Assembly: GCA_900552305.1 (NCBI GenBank)
Contig: URZD01000129.1
Location: 1 to 6,375, forward strand
Length of the DNA stretch: 6,375 nucleotides
DNA from: an uncultured Eubacteriales bacterium
GTDB taxonomy: Bacteria > Bacillota > Clostridia > Monoglobales > Monoglobaceae
Direction of reading: 5' to 3'
In this document: positions 5,371-6,375 of the stretch, piece after piece
How positions within the stretch are numbered: position 1 is the stretch's first letter
How the letters are laid out: each line of letters starts with the position of its first letter
Notes under the pieces: generated by a model
Seen by the model: the letters and a program-made list of their open reading frames with translations, nothing else
Database searches by the model: none
What the model was told of the DNA's origin: nothing
Program-made: the position numbers and the translations under genes

Positions 5371-6367
5371 TTTGGACAAACAAATAAGCTCGGGCGGGAT
5401 TTCGCGGCTGTATTTCTTCTACGGTGAGGAACAGTTTCTTATCGAGGATAAGCTGCGAAGGATTAAGGAAAAGCTGATTCCGCCTGATTTTGAGGAGCTT
5501 AACTATACACTGATAAACGACAAGAAAATTACGGCGGACATGATAATACATGAGCTTATGGGCGTTCCGGTAATGTCGGACAAAAAGCTGATTGTCGTGA
5601 AGTCGTGCGGAATTTTCTCAAATTCAAAAACTGTGGACTATAAAAAGCTCGCGGAGGAATTTAAGGATATTCCCGAATACATTTGTCTGATATTTACCGA
5701 GCTTGAATTTGACCGTAAAAAGGAGAAAAACCTTGATATATTTAAAGGCTGCGGCGAGGTGGTAAAGTTTGCATTTTTATCTGAAAGCCGTCTTGAGCTT
5801 TGGGTAGAGCGAATGTTTGAACGCGAGCAGAAAATAATTCTGAACCGCGAGATAAAAACGATTATCGCAAAATGCGGACTTTCCATGCAGATTATAAGTA
5901 ACGAATGTAAGAAACTCATGGCGTTCTTGGGCGAGCGGACAAAGGTCACGGCACAGGATGTCGAGGCGGTTGTGTCGGTAACGGCAGAGGCAAGAGTGTT
6001 TGATATGATTGACAATATTGCGGAGAATAAGACCTCGGGAGTCATGAAGGAGCTTATGCTGCTGCGTGACGGCGGAGAAAAACCGTCTTCTGTAATGTCG
6101 CTTATAAGCGGAAGAATGGCGGAGCTTCTTATGGTAAAGCAACTGACTTCCGATGGACTGGACGCGGGCAGGCTTGCGGAGTATTTTGAGCCGCGGCGGC
6201 CTCCGTTTGTTGTGAAAAAGCTGATTTCGCAGAGCAAGCGTTTTGGCGAGCCGTATCTCAAACGAATGACGCTGAAGGGAATAAAATATACGGCTGATGT
6301 CAGAACGGGTACAATGGATAAGTGGGCGGCGGTTGAGATGTATGTCGCGGAGCTTATAAAGAAATAA
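5357..6367 (+). CDS. holA: DNA polymerase III delta subunit
   Basis: A 336-residue clamp-loader subunit that binds and opens the sliding clamp so the loader complex can place it on primed DNA. Length fits the family (about 340). The N-terminus carries the HolA signature RLYFFYGEEQFLIEDKLRRI (residues about 17-36), a degenerate AAA+ start without a working Walker A motif. Further family marks are a strand pattern LIVVKSCGIF, a middle helical part with KCGLSMQIISNECKKL, and the C-terminal collar-like region with EARVFDMIDNIAE and repeated helices to the end (RTGTMDKWAAVEMYVAELI). ATG at 5357 is preceded by AGGAG (5345-5349) at 7 bases. It starts inside the last codons of the ComEC-type gene, so its translation may depend on that gene's. 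In Bacillus subtilis holA (yqeN) follows comEC, and the order here echoes that. The stop at 6365-6367 leaves only 8 bases of window, so its terminator or next gene is not visible. Confidence 0.94.
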   Translation: MEIHDLDKQISSGGISRLYFFYGEEQFLIEDKLRRIKEKLIPPDFEELNYTLINDKKITADMIIHELMGVPVMSDKKLIVVKSCGIFSNSKTVDYKKLAEEFKDIPEYICLIFTELEFDRKKEKNLDIFKGCGEVVKFAFLSESRLELWVERMFEREQKIILNREIKTIIAKCGLSMQIISNECKKLMAFLGERTKVTAQDVEAVVSVTAEARVFDMIDNIAENKTSGVMKELMLLRDGGEKPSSVMSLISGRMAELLMVKQLTSDGLDAGRLAEYFEPRRPPFVVKKLISQSKRFGEPYLKRMTLKGIKYTADVRTGTMDKWAAVEMYVAELIKK

Positions 6368-6375
6368 ATTTACCG

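Overview
The window looks like ordinary chromosome of a low-to-moderate GC, Gram-positive, clostridial-type Firmicute (Oscillospiraceae/Lachnospiraceae-like; inferred, not searched). The evidence is GGAGG-type ribosome binding sites before most genes, frequent GTG/TTG starts, consensus sigma-A promoters (TTGACA-17-TATAAT), a clostridial-style MurD (NDSIASSP motif), an SH3b-NlpC/P60 wall hydrolase and a ComEC-type metallo-hydrolase next to holA. There is no sign of phage, insertion sequence, CRISPR array, tRNA or rRNA.

Layout. (1) 1-2075, plus strand: the 3' part of murD (its start lies before the window), then an AlkD-like DNA alkylation repair protein. (2) 2138-2177: a strong, probably two-way terminator. 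(3) 2186-2469, minus strand: two very small cysteine-rich membrane-type proteins (36 and 45 aa), tandem paralogs each with its own Shine-Dalgarno site and too short for most gene callers. Their sigma-A-like promoter is at 2586-2614. (4) 2680-3373, plus: tmk, expressed divergently from its own promoter, whose -10 box sits inside a 21-bp inverted repeat. (5) 3387-4190, plus: a secreted SH3b-NlpC/P60 peptidoglycan endopeptidase behind a perfect sigma-A promoter, with a sequence matching the WalR (YycF) box just upstream, then a terminator at 4243-4290. (6) 4426-6367, plus: a membrane-anchored stand-alone ComEC-type metallo-beta-lactamase-fold protein overlapping holA, the DNA polymerase III delta subunit. 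This resembles the comEC-holA neighbourhood of Bacillus with the ComEC channel part missing.

Together the genes are mostly housekeeping: wall precursor synthesis (murD), wall remodelling (NlpC/P60), dTTP supply (tmk), clamp loading (holA) and base repair (AlkD-like). The least explained parts are the pair of cysteine-rich mini-proteins, the regulatory sites before tmk and the NlpC/P60 gene, and the anchored ComEC-like hydrolase. I saw no clearly new multi-gene system; the mini-protein pair is the best candidate for poorly described biology.
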